From assembly GCF_012641265.1 (NCBI RefSeq), contig NZ_JABAHZ010000007.1, positions 124,001 to 188,000 of the forward strand: a stretch of DNA of 64,000 nt, read 5' to 3'. This document shows positions 37,122 through 45,047 of this stretch, one piece after another. Each line of letters opens with the position of its first letter. Position 1 is the first letter of the stretch. Under the pieces are notes generated by a model that saw nothing but the letters and a program-made list of their open reading frames with translations, was not told where the DNA came from and ran no database searches. The translations under genes were made by a program, and so were the position numbers. The DNA comes from Chitinophaga eiseniae. Lineage in GTDB: Bacteria > Bacteroidota > Bacteroidia > Chitinophagales > Chitinophagaceae.

Positions 37122-37910
37122 ATGGAACAGCTGCTTACCGTGGATGCATTGATAAGCCTTTTCACACTCACTGTGCTGGAAATTGTACTGGGTATCGACA
37201 ACATTGTATTTATTTCTATTTTATCCGGAAAATTACCGGAAAGCCAGCAAAAGAGAGCCCGGCGACTGGGTCTGGGACTGGCAATGTTTGTGCGGGTATT
37301 GCTGCTGCTGTCGATCAGCTGGATTATGTCGCTCACACAACCGCTATTTAATCCGGGTACGTGGATAGGCATGCAAAATCCTGAATGGCTGGAAAAAACG
37401 GCGCTTTCAGGCAGGGACCTGATCTTGCTGATAGGAGGACTTTTCCTGATTTATAAAAGCACTGCCGAGATCCACGAAAAACTGGAAGGAGGAGAACATG
37501 GTAACCCCAATGCCAAAGCCCTGAAATTCGGGCAGGTGATCGTTCAGATACTGTTGCTGGACATTGTATTTTCTCTCGATTCGGTCATTACTGCCGTAGG
37601 TATGGCCGACCATGTAGAAATTATGATTGCTGCCGTGGTGATAGCCGTTGCCGTTATGATGCTGGCTTCTGAAACGATCAGCCGTTTTGTAAACCAGCAC
37701 CCTACCGTAAAAATGCTGGCCCTGTCGTTCCTGTTGTTGATTGGTGTATCACTGATCGCTGAGAGCTTTGACCAACACATCCCGAAAGGATATATCTATT
37801 TTGCGATGGCTTTTTCCGTATTTATAGAGGCCCTCAACCTGCGTATGAAAGCAAAATCTGAAAAACCGGTAAAGCTCCATCAGCCCGAGTTGCCGGAAAC
37901 GAAGAAGTAA
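37122..37910 (+). CDS. TerC-family integral membrane protein
   Basis: 262 aa with about seven to eight membrane segments. The TerC motifs are clear: LEIVLGIDNIVFISIL near the N-terminus and LLDIVFSLDSVITAVGMA in the middle, each with the paired Asp residues thought to line a metal path. Family members export manganese or load it onto secreted enzymes, and some give tellurite resistance. It is monocistronic. Confidence 0.9.
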   Translation: MEQLLTVDALISLFTLTVLEIVLGIDNIVFISILSGKLPESQQKRARRLGLGLAMFVRVLLLLSISWIMSLTQPLFNPGTWIGMQNPEWLEKTALSGRDLILLIGGLFLIYKSTAEIHEKLEGGEHGNPNAKALKFGQVIVQILLLDIVFSLDSVITAVGMADHVEIMIAAVVIAVAVMMLASETISRFVNQHPTVKMLALSFLLLIGVSLIAESFDQHIPKGYIYFAMAFSVFIEALNLRMKAKSEKPVKLHQPELPETKK

Positions 37911-38057
37911 GCAGGCATCTGCCGGGGAAGTTTAATTATAACAGTAACGTATATACGTAATTAAGTGCATTTATTCCAGGGCTGGTTAGCGGGAAAAATA
38001 GTACATCATTTATAAGAAATAAATAGCTTTGCCATTTTAGCGCATAAAATCATTGTC

Positions 38058-38450
38058 ATGAATTTTTACACACGGAAATGGGTAAAGCCGGAAGACCTGA
38101 ATGCACACGGAACGTTGTTTGGCGGAAGTTTACTGCGTTGGATAGATGAAGAAGCCGCCATTTATTCCATTATCCAACTGGGTACCAATCGCTGTGTAAC
38201 CAAGTACATGTCTGAAATCAATTTCATCAACTCTGCCCGTCAGGGCGATATTGTGGAACTGGGCATTAAAGCCACGCATTTTGGCAGGACTTCTCTCACA
38301 CTCACCTGCCAGGTAAGGAATAAGATTACGCAGAAAACTATTCTAACGATCGATAAGATGGTGTTTGTAAGCGTAGATGAGCAGGGGCGCCCGGTGCCGC
38401 ACGGCAAAACAGAGATCACCTATACCGATGAGCGGTTACGGGAAGAATAG
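38058..38450 (+). CDS. Acyl-CoA thioesterase, hotdog fold (YciA/BACH type)
   Basis: 130 aa, a single hotdog domain. The motif LNAHGTLFGGSLLRWIDEEAA carries the helix and catalytic Asp region typical of YciA-type enzymes, which cleave acyl-CoA to free acid and CoA in the cytosol. TAGCTTTG (38024-38031) resembles its -7 box. It is convergent with the DUF1634 gene, with stop codons two bases apart. Confidence 0.88.
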   Translation: MNFYTRKWVKPEDLNAHGTLFGGSLLRWIDEEAAIYSIIQLGTNRCVTKYMSEINFINSARQGDIVELGIKATHFGRTSLTLTCQVRNKITQKTILTIDKMVFVSVDEQGRPVPHGKTEITYTDERLREE

Positions 38451-38452
38451 GT

Positions 38453-38848
38453 TTATATTTTCAGGCCGCCGAACATACTGAGCAGGATAATGCCCAATAC
38501 GATGGTGGTAATCGCCACATACAACCTGTCTTTTTCCACAGCAAAAGCTACCAGCGAAAAAAAGATGCGGAGTATAGGCGTAGCTAGTAGTACCAGTACT
38601 CCCAGCTGTATAATTTCAGTAGCATTACCGGTGGCTACTCCCCGGAAGATACCGCGGAAAGAGGTATACCCGGCGCCTTCACCGGTAAACTGCGAGTAAT
38701 CCGGTATGCTGGCAGCTCCCTGTTGAGCGAGGTAGGCGATACCGCCTAGTAATGCGATGCTGCTGGCAGTAACGACGCCAACTCTCAACACCTGCCCGAT
38801 AAAAAGTTCTATATCGCGATCTCCTAATAATTTCCTGACTAGTTTCAT
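38453..38848 (-). CDS. DUF1634 membrane protein
   Basis: 131 aa with three hydrophobic segments and the DUF1634 start (RKLLGDRDIELFIGQVLRVGVVTASSIALLGG). This family is nearly always encoded next to a TauE/SafE exporter, as here (10 bp downstream of it), and is likely an accessory subunit. Last gene of the GntR-TauE-DUF1634 operon. Confidence 0.87.
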   Translation of the reverse strand: MKLVRKLLGDRDIELFIGQVLRVGVVTASSIALLGGIAYLAQQGAASIPDYSQFTGEGAGYTSFRGIFRGVATGNATEIIQLGVLVLLATPILRIFFSLVAFAVEKDRLYVAITTIVLGIILLSMFGGLKI

Positions 38849-38858
38849 GATGCGTAAA

Positions 38859-39692
38859 TTAAAACTGGTGATGTAATCCGTTATAGATCATCTCCAGGGC
38901 CACAAAGGAAATGGCGATACAGAAAATGATCCGCAATGTTTTAGGATTCATGATGGTGAGCAAACGGGCGCCGGTAAAAGCGCCACCCAGTACCCCCAGT
39001 ACCACGGGAAACGCAATACCCGGATCTATATAACCTCTTTGCAGGTACACCACTGCGCTGGCGGCAGCTGTAACGCCAATCATGAAATTGCTGGTGGTAG
39101 TGCTCACTTTAAAGGGAATGCGCATGGCGCCATCCATGGCCAATACTTTTAAGGCGCCGGAACCAATGCCCAGCAGTCCGGATAAAACGCCGGCCAGCAG
39201 CATAATAGAGAACCCTCCTCCCACATTTTTTAGTTTATAGCTGACTTCTCCTGCGGGAGTAGGATAGCTGCCGTTGAGTTTTAACAGGTAAGACAGTTTA
39301 CTGCCGGTTTGCGCTGCATGCTCATTTTTTTTCCGGATGGTCATCAGGGCGGAAAAGATGAGCACTACACCGAAGAGGATAGCGATGGTGTTAACCGGCG
39401 TAAAAATGGCAATGAGCGCGCCTCCTACGGCGCCTGCCGTGGTAGCTATTTCCAGGAACATGCCTAGTCGCACGTTGGTAATGCCTTCTTTAATATAGGC
39501 GGTAGCTGCCCCCGAAGAGTTAGCGATGGAGGCCAACAGGGCAGCGCCGATAGCGTAGCGGATATCTACATGAAATACCAGCGTTAGCAAAGGGATGACT
39601 ACCACGCCTCCTCCCAGGCCGGTTAAAGAGCCCAGCAACCCCGCCAGGTAGGCGCCTCCAAGCAGGATAAGGCTAAAAATCAGGATATTCAT
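38859..39692 (-). CDS. TauE/SafE-family sulfite/anion exporter
   Basis: 277 aa with eight or so membrane segments and the TauE/SafE repeat motif near both halves (LGSLTGLGGGVVVIPLLTL, and LAGVLSGLLGIGSGALKVLAM). Family members export sulfite, sulfoacetate or related organosulfonates across the inner membrane. It lies between a FadR-type regulator and DUF1634 in one operon. The substrate is not determined; sulfite is plausible given a sulfatase locus elsewhere in the window, but that link is speculative. Confidence 0.88.
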   Translation of the reverse strand: MNILIFSLILLGGAYLAGLLGSLTGLGGGVVVIPLLTLVFHVDIRYAIGAALLASIANSSGAATAYIKEGITNVRLGMFLEIATTAGAVGGALIAIFTPVNTIAILFGVVLIFSALMTIRKKNEHAAQTGSKLSYLLKLNGSYPTPAGEVSYKLKNVGGGFSIMLLAGVLSGLLGIGSGALKVLAMDGAMRIPFKVSTTTSNFMIGVTAAASAVVYLQRGYIDPGIAFPVVLGVLGGAFTGARLLTIMNPKTLRIIFCIAISFVALEMIYNGLHHQF

Positions 39693-39704
39693 CTTATAAA
39701 AAAA

Positions 39705-40358
39705 TTAATAGTTGTTGTCTAGTATATCCTCCATAGCCTGGCGGGATAATTTGGCGTTTCCGCTTTTGATGGCCTTATAAAGTGCCTCGTGGGTATGGTG
39801 ACTGATGGCAAAGTGACTGATGCTCTGGGTATCCCGTTTGGCAAAAAAATCGCGGATCACGTTGGTGAAGCTGCGATATAGATCTGCCAGTACGTGGTTA
39901 CCCGATGCTTTGGCAATAGCCATATGAAAGGCGATATCGGCTTCCATGCAGGGCTGGTATTGTTGTTCCAGGATGGCTTTTTTGCGTTGGTCCAGTTGTA
40001 GCCGCATTTCATGCAGATCGTCTGGCGTATGATTTTCCGCTGCCAGTTTTACGATTTCATAGTCCAGCATGCGTCTTACCTGGTTAATTTCTTCGAAGTC
40101 GGCCCGCCTGAGGCGCTGATCCAGGGATTCTGCCTGAACAGATTCATTGATAAAGGTGCCGGCGCCCTGTTGTACCCGGAGTATGCCCGACATGGACAGG
40201 GTTTTGATGGCTTCCCGGATGGTGGAGCGGCCTACCGCATACTGTACCATCAATTCGGGCTCAGCCGGTATTTTCTGGCCAGGCTTGTATTTCCCCTGGG
40301 AAATATCTTTCTGGATGGCATTAATGACCCGGTCCGATAATTTGGAGGCTTGTTCCAT
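39705..40358 (-). CDS. GntR/FadR-family transcriptional regulator
   Basis: 217 aa. N-terminal winged helix with GKYKPGQKIPAEPELMVQYAVGRSTIREAIKTL, and a C-terminal FCD ligand domain with metal-binding histidines (HMAIAKASGNH; HHTHEALYKAI). First gene of the operon with TauE/SafE and DUF1634. A 19-bp palindrome lies 29 bp upstream, consistent with autorepression relieved by a carboxylate or sulfonate ligand. Confidence 0.9.
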   Translation of the reverse strand: MEQASKLSDRVINAIQKDISQGKYKPGQKIPAEPELMVQYAVGRSTIREAIKTLSMSGILRVQQGAGTFINESVQAESLDQRLRRADFEEINQVRRMLDYEIVKLAAENHTPDDLHEMRLQLDQRKKAILEQQYQPCMEADIAFHMAIAKASGNHVLADLYRSFTNVIRDFFAKRDTQSISHFAISHHTHEALYKAIKSGNAKLSRQAMEDILDNNY

Positions 40359-40386
40359 ATATTCAATTTTTCAATTGTAAAGGTAT

Positions 40387-40420
40387 GATGTTTAAATTAA
40401 ACATCTGATGTTTAATTTAA
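40387..40420. promoter_or_regulatory. Operator for the GntR/FadR regulator
   Basis: GATGTTTAA-A-TTAAACATC at 40387-40405 is a perfect 19-bp palindrome. A second half-site, GATGTTTAA, begins at 40407. Its position 29-62 bp upstream of the regulator start supports autoregulation. Confidence 0.65.
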
Positions 40421-40493
40421 AAAAAATGGAAAAAAGCAAAAAAAGGGGAAAAGTCACTGTGATGGCTATATGTTTTTTAGAGAGATAAAAACA

Positions 40494-40523
40494 AAAGGGT
40501 GTACCTGTTTGGATACACCCTTT
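40494..40523. terminator. Hairpin in the GntR-TPR regulator spacer
   Basis: AAAGGGTGTA (40494-40503) pairs with TACACCCTTT (40514-40523). It has A- and T-rich flanks but no gene reading into it was identified, so its role is unclear. Confidence 0.5.
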
Positions 40524-40701
40524 ATCTTTTCTATAAAGAAAGCATTTGGGACAACTAACAATGGGAAGAAAGGCCGTATATACGTAATAGTAAGTTCAGA
40601 CCCAGGATGCAGGTTTTTCAATTTTTCCATATGATCCTTTCCATAAATGAACTCTAATACAAAAATACATGTGGGTGGCGGATTACAGGCATTTAGGGCC
40701 T

Positions 40702-40751
40702 CTACAACGTAACTACACTACGCCATTTTTTATATCTACAAAACATCTACA
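40702..40751. promoter_or_regulatory. Paired CTACA repeat array upstream of the TPR-HTH regulator
   Basis: CTACA begins at 40702, 40713, 40736 and 40747: two pairs at 11-bp spacing, 23 bp between pairs, ending 6 bp before TATTTTTG (40757-40764), a -7-like box. No -33 TTTG is visible, which fits an activator-dependent promoter. The same pattern recurs at 43158-43206. Confidence 0.5.
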
Positions 40752-40768
40752 AATAGTATTTTTGCGGA

Positions 40769-42703
40769 ATGAACCATATCCAAAAAGGCCTGGTATTTTT
40801 ATTATGTACCATCATTAGCCTGTTATATAAAGTTGATTTGTCGGCCCAAACGGTAGTTGACTCGCTGAAGCGGGTGTTGGTCCAGCCGGGTCTCACACCT
40901 GAAGAACAGGTACTGACAAGATTGAAACTGAGTCGCGCTCTGCTCAGCACCAATCGAAAGGAAGCGCTTGCTAATGCCCAGGTGGCTTTGTCCATGAGCC
41001 GTTCCCTGAAGGATAGTAAGTATGCCGCACAATCACACTCTTCCCTGGTATCATTAATGTATGGCCAGGAAGATGTAAAGCGGGTAAGATTACAGTTAGA
41101 CAGCGCCTTTACGCTGGCCGAACAATCGGGCGACCCCTATACCCTGGAAAATGTGTGGTATAGAAAAGGTTGGCTGGAAAACCGCATTGGCAAGCCGCAT
41201 GATGCAGTAAAGAGTTTCCAGCAGGCATTAAAATTCGGGGAAAAACAGCCGCCCAACAGCTATGCTACCAGCATCTATTATAATCTTTCGGCAGTATATG
41301 GTGATTGGGATGACCTCGAAAACCAGTCCCGGTATGCTTTTGCAAGTCTCGATGCCGCCAAACGTTTTCCCGATCCCGATGATATCTGCAATGCCTACCA
41401 GGCTATTGCCACCAGCTATGAACACCGCTTTGCGGGTGATAGCAGTGCACGTAACCTGTTGGATTCTTCCCTGTATTATAACCGGCTGGCCATTCAATAC
41501 TACCTGGAAAACAAGAACAGGATCAGCTTTCCGAGCGTATTAGGTATATTGGCATTGAATACGGCTAACCTGTATGCCGAGTATTTTCCCCGCAGTTACC
41601 GCGATTCCGCCCAGCACTATTTAAGAATAGCCAAGGAGATTGGTGTAGCAACCGATCAGCAGGAGATCATTGCCAGCAGTTACGGGATGCAGAGCAGCTT
41701 TGAACTGGCCGACGGGCATTACGATGCAGCGGCTGGCCTCTTACTAAGCGGGTTACATACCTTACAACAATCGCCCACCCCGGATAATAGCCTGATGGCG
41801 CATTTTATGAGCTCCTTGTCTGAGGTGGCAGAAAAGAAAGGGGATCTGCCGGCGGCGCTCAGTTATGCCCGGGAGCACAGCAAGTATTATGCGGCCGCTT
41901 TCGATGCCGAAAAAATGGCCATTGCCAAAAAGCTGGAGGCCCAGTACCAGGCACAACAAAAGGAGCAGGAACTGATATCCTTACAGGAAAAGGCAGCTTT
42001 TAATAAAAAGCTGAATATTGCATATGTGATACTAATAGTTGCCTGTATACTGGCGCTGCTATTCCTTTTCCGCTCTTATCACTTCCGGTTGAAATCAACT
42101 ATTCAACAACAGGCATTATTGGAGAAAGAAAAGCAGGACGCGATATTACAGGTTCGCCTGAAAGAAGAAGAAGCAAAAACACTGGAGCTGGAAAAGCAGG
42201 AGGCTGCGCTGCAGGCACAGCTGCAAAGCGAAGCTGCTGCCCGTTTACAGGTAGAACAGCAGTTGATGCAGGCCCAGAAGGAGCAGTTACAAAAAGACCT
42301 GCTGGCAGGTACTTTACAGGTAGAGCAAAAGAATGAATTGCTGCAAACTCTGCAGGCAAAGCTCCAGGAGAAATCGGGAGACCGTAACCTGATTGGGCAG
42401 ATCAGTCGTATGATAGACCAGGACCGGCGTTTGGATGAGGATTTTGAAACGTCCAAAACGGAGTTAGAAAATATTCACCCTGAGTTTTTTACCCGTCTTC
42501 AGGAAAAGGCAGGGAACTCCCTCACCAGGCTTGATTTGAAGCACTGCTCTTATATTTCTATGGGGCTGTCTACAAAAGAAATTTCTTCCCGGATGGGAGT
42601 GGCGCCAAAGAGTATCCTGATGTCGCGCTACCGGATTAAGCAGAAACTGGGGCTGGGGAAAGACGAGGGGCTGGATGCCTACCTGATGACGGTGGCCAGT
42701 TAA
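40769..42703 (+). CDS. Membrane-bound TPR protein with C-terminal LuxR-like HTH
   Basis: 644 aa. The signal peptide (about 1-26) is followed by a periplasmic array of TPR-like helices (about 40-400). A single membrane segment lies at about 415-434, then a Gln/Glu-rich coiled coil (about 445-545), and finally a helix-turn-helix (SYISMGLSTKEISSRMGVAP, about 590-610). This layout, a periplasmic sensor linked through one helix to a cytosolic DNA-binding domain, is a common Bacteroidota regulator type with unknown signals. CTACA repeat arrays lie in the spacer before it and in the spacer after the next gene, so it may bind them. Confidence 0.83.
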   Translation: MNHIQKGLVFLLCTIISLLYKVDLSAQTVVDSLKRVLVQPGLTPEEQVLTRLKLSRALLSTNRKEALANAQVALSMSRSLKDSKYAAQSHSSLVSLMYGQEDVKRVRLQLDSAFTLAEQSGDPYTLENVWYRKGWLENRIGKPHDAVKSFQQALKFGEKQPPNSYATSIYYNLSAVYGDWDDLENQSRYAFASLDAAKRFPDPDDICNAYQAIATSYEHRFAGDSSARNLLDSSLYYNRLAIQYYLENKNRISFPSVLGILALNTANLYAEYFPRSYRDSAQHYLRIAKEIGVATDQQEIIASSYGMQSSFELADGHYDAAAGLLLSGLHTLQQSPTPDNSLMAHFMSSLSEVAEKKGDLPAALSYAREHSKYYAAAFDAEKMAIAKKLEAQYQAQQKEQELISLQEKAAFNKKLNIAYVILIVACILALLFLFRSYHFRLKSTIQQQALLEKEKQDAILQVRLKEEEAKTLELEKQEAALQAQLQSEAAARLQVEQQLMQAQKEQLQKDLLAGTLQVEQKNELLQTLQAKLQEKSGDRNLIGQISRMIDQDRRLDEDFETSKTELENIHPEFFTRLQEKAGNSLTRLDLKHCSYISMGLSTKEISSRMGVAPKSILMSRYRIKQKLGLGKDEGLDAYLMTVAS

Positions 42704-42707
42704 TAAC

Positions 42708-42746
42708 ATGAAATGGGGACGCAGTGAACCCGCGTCCCCATTTCAT
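42708..42746. terminator. Bidirectional intrinsic terminator
   Basis: Perfect 15-bp stem, ATGAAATGGGGACGC with GCGTCCCCATTTCAT, 9-nt loop. It separates the convergent TPR regulator and DUF4870 genes and slightly overlaps the DUF4870 stop codon. Confidence 0.8.
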
Positions 42747-43078
42747 CAGGCTTGTAAAAAAGCAAATTTGTTCTCAAACATTTTTCCGATCACCGGTATT
42801 GGTTTCTGTACGCCATTGTTGGCGTTGATAATGCCAAAAATCATGAAGATAAATGGCAGGAAGCCGGCAATCGACAGTACACCAGACAGGGCAGCCGGTA
42901 AAACAGCAATAACAATACCTACAGCAATAGACCATACGATGCTTGCGATAGCCAATCCCAGGGCTTGTTCCAGGTGGTAGCTCACCAGTGAACTTCTTTC
43001 TTCCTTACTTTTTACAAAAGCAATAATCCATCCTATAATCGTGATGTAAGCAATCATCGCCCATTGATTTGTTTTCAT
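42746..43078 (-). CDS. DUF4870-like small membrane protein
   Basis: 110 aa with three hydrophobic segments. The N-terminal WAMIAYITIIGWIIAFV and the segment SYHLEQALGLAIASIVW match DUF4870/Tic20-like proteins, whose function is unknown. The promoter is visible on the minus strand as TACTTTTG (43123-43116), about 38 bp before the start. A CTACA array lies 35 bp further upstream. Confidence 0.75.
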   Translation of the reverse strand: MKTNQWAMIAYITIIGWIIAFVKSKEERSSLVSYHLEQALGLAIASIVWSIAVGIVIAVLPAALSGVLSIAGFLPFIFMIFGIINANNGVQKPIPVIGKMFENKFAFLQA

Positions 43079-43157
43079 AGCTGTTGAGGTTTTTTTAGTT
43101 AAGAATGATTTAGCGCAAAAGTAAAAGGAGGGTGTGGCAATTGGGAAAAAGTAGCTA

Positions 43158-43206
43158 CTACATGATATCTACAATCACCAGGAAATAACACTACAAAAAA
43201 GCTACA
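43158..43206. promoter_or_regulatory. Second paired CTACA repeat array
   Basis: CTACA begins at 43158, 43169, 43191 and 43202: 11-bp pairs with 22 bp between, nearly the same geometry as the array at 40702. It lies in the divergent region between DUF4870 and DUF4126. Confidence 0.5.
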
Positions 43207-43301
43207 TTGATTTTAATTAATTGATTATAATATTATTACGTGTTATTTTTTATAGTATTGTTAAGAAATGCCGGTGGCATAATGATTGATATGCTGCTGT
43301 T

Positions 43302-43784
43302 ATGAAGAAAGCATTACTACCTACCTTTTTCCGGGCTATTGGTTTAGGAATAGTCACCGGGATGCGCAGTGCGATGGGCCCCGCATTTACCAGTTACTTT
43401 GTTAACCGGCAACCATCGGGCAAGCTGCGAAGATCACCTTTGCGCTTTATGCAACATCTTGCTACGTTGCATTACCTCCAGACAATGGCGGCGGGAGAAC
43501 TGGTAATAGATAAGACGCCGGGCGTTGGAAATCGTATAGCCGCTCCCGGTATTGCCGGCCGGGCGCTTGCCGGTGCTTTATCGGGCGCTACTTTATACCA
43601 GGCGCAAAATGGAAAAGCATGGAAAGGTGCATTGATTGGCGGGGTTACAGCCATTGCTGCGGCGTATGCATTTTTCTATTTGCGCCGTGAAACAGGAAAA
43701 CGGCTGCCTATAAAAGATGCGGCGCTGGGAGGCGTGGAAGACGCCGTGGCTGTGGGTATCGCAGCCGCGTCTATCAGGAAATAA
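43302..43784 (+). CDS. DUF4126 family membrane protein
   Basis: 160 aa. The N-terminal GLGIVTGMRSAMGPAFTSYFV and the repeated Gly/Ala-rich membrane segments match DUF4126. Family members are small inner-membrane proteins of unknown function. It is divergent from the DUF4870 gene and followed by tRNA-Gln copy 2 within 70 bp. Confidence 0.75.
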   Translation: MKKALLPTFFRAIGLGIVTGMRSAMGPAFTSYFVNRQPSGKLRRSPLRFMQHLATLHYLQTMAAGELVIDKTPGVGNRIAAPGIAGRALAGALSGATLYQAQNGKAWKGALIGGVTAIAAAYAFFYLRRETGKRLPIKDAALGGVEDAVAVGIAAASIRK

Positions 43785-43850
43785 TGAAATTTATTTTCAC
43801 AAATGTTGTTTTATTTCAGAAAAAAACTACATTTGCATCCCGTTAAACAA

Positions 43851-43921
43851 TGCCTAATAGTATAATGGTAGTACGACAGATTTTGGTTCTGTTTGTCTTG
43901 GTTCGAATCCAGGTTGGGCAA
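43851..43921 (+). tRNA. tRNA-Gln (anticodon TTG), copy 2
   Basis: Identical to the copy at 33590 except for T instead of C at acceptor position 5, which gives a T-G wobble pair. The promoter element TACATTTG is at 43828-43835. Confidence 0.96.
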
Positions 43922-43924
43922 CAA

Positions 43925-43969
43925 AAAACCGGACAAGTGCAATAAATAGCTGCTTGTCCGGTTTTCTTT
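43925..43969 (+). terminator. Terminator after tRNA-Gln copy 2
   Basis: AAAACCGGACAAG (43925-43937) pairs with CTTGTCCGGTTTT (43953-43965), followed by a T-rich tail. Confidence 0.85.
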
Positions 43970-43987
43970 TTTAGGTAAGAGGACTAT

Positions 43988-44341
43988 TTATTGACCTTTC
44001 CTGATCTTCACAAAATCTTTGTATACGACGGTAAATGCTCCAGGAAGTTCATTCTTATGTTGATTGATTACAATCAAACACAAATCAGCTTTATCAAAAG
44101 GATTTAACCCCACTAATCTCAGCAATATCACACCATGATGTGCTTTGCCCAACCGATATACCAATTCACCGAAATCTTTATCCTGTGTAATTAACAAAGA
44201 ATCTTTTTCATGGGCTATTGCTAATACTTGTTCATCACTAATTCCATGCGATTGCTCTGCAATAGAAAAGACGTCATAACCATCTTCTCTTAGCTTTTGT
44301 ACAATAGGTGCATCGACGCTTTCGTCAGCAACAAACCTCAT
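43988..44341 (-). CDS. DUF5615 PIN-like protein (toxin of a DUF433-DUF5615 module)
   Basis: 117 aa. The DUF5615 pattern is clear: FVADESVDAPIVQKLREDGYDVFSI at the start, then HEKDSLLITQDKDFGELVY with the acidic pair of the PIN-like fold. This family is commonly paired with DUF433 as a toxin-antitoxin-like module; nuclease activity is inferred from fold. The DUF433 gene lies upstream on the same strand but unusually far, 208 bp. Confidence 0.85.
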   Translation of the reverse strand: MRFVADESVDAPIVQKLREDGYDVFSIAEQSHGISDEQVLAIAHEKDSLLITQDKDFGELVYRLGKAHHGVILLRLVGLNPFDKADLCLIVINQHKNELPGAFTVVYKDFVKIRKGQ

Positions 44342-44549
44342 AACAATATGGATGAATTGTTTTTAATAATCATAAAAAGATATGAAAGTAAGGTGGCTAC
44401 GCATTGTTACACTGGCAACAATATTAATAGCTTTTGTGAAAGGTACGAAAAAGAGTAAATACAGAAAGTATTTTGGGTAATGATGCTCCCTCGTATCAAA
44501 AGATTATACTTGATGTCTTTATAGAGGGACCGATAAAATAGCTGCATTC

Positions 44550-44780
44550 TCAGCTGGCAATGGGATAGTAATGTGTGTCTTTTAAACTCTGTGCGGCAAA
44601 CGCCAGGGCTGCTTGAATAGCTTCCATGGTAATATGTGGATGGGCTGTAAGGATAGCTTCCATTGTTTCACCTGCAGATAATTTTTCCAGGATGAGCTCA
44701 ACGGTAATACGCGTGCCCTTAATGACGGGTTTTCCCATCATAATTTCCGGATTTATTTCTATGTATTGTAGTATGTCCAT
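44550..44780 (-). CDS. DUF433 protein (antitoxin-like)
   Basis: 76 aa from the ATG at 44780. The family motif NPEIMMGKPVIKGTRITVELILEKLSAG (about 9-36) is intact, with a second helical half. DUF433 proteins are small HTH-like antitoxins paired with DUF5615 PIN-like proteins. The pair here is separated by about 208 bp of AT-rich DNA that may hold a gene remnant. Confidence 0.85.
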   Translation of the reverse strand: MDILQYIEINPEIMMGKPVIKGTRITVELILEKLSAGETMEAILTAHPHITMEAIQAALAFAAQSLKDTHYYPIAS

Positions 44781-45047
44781 TTGAATACTTAGATAAGACA
44801 CCACCAACCAGGTTACAATCCTAATTAATTCAATTTATCGCTTAGTGATAAAGGTACTACAAAAATGATAAAAATTTTATCAAAAGTTGCAACCGCTTTC
44901 AATGCTGATTTTTTTGTTATCATTTTGGTCTATATTTACTTATTCTGATTTTTAATATTGTAATTGAACTGCCATACAATATTAAGTCGAAAAATTAGAA
45001 TGTTAAAAATAAAAAATCGAAAATTCGACTAATTCTTCAGTCTTAAC

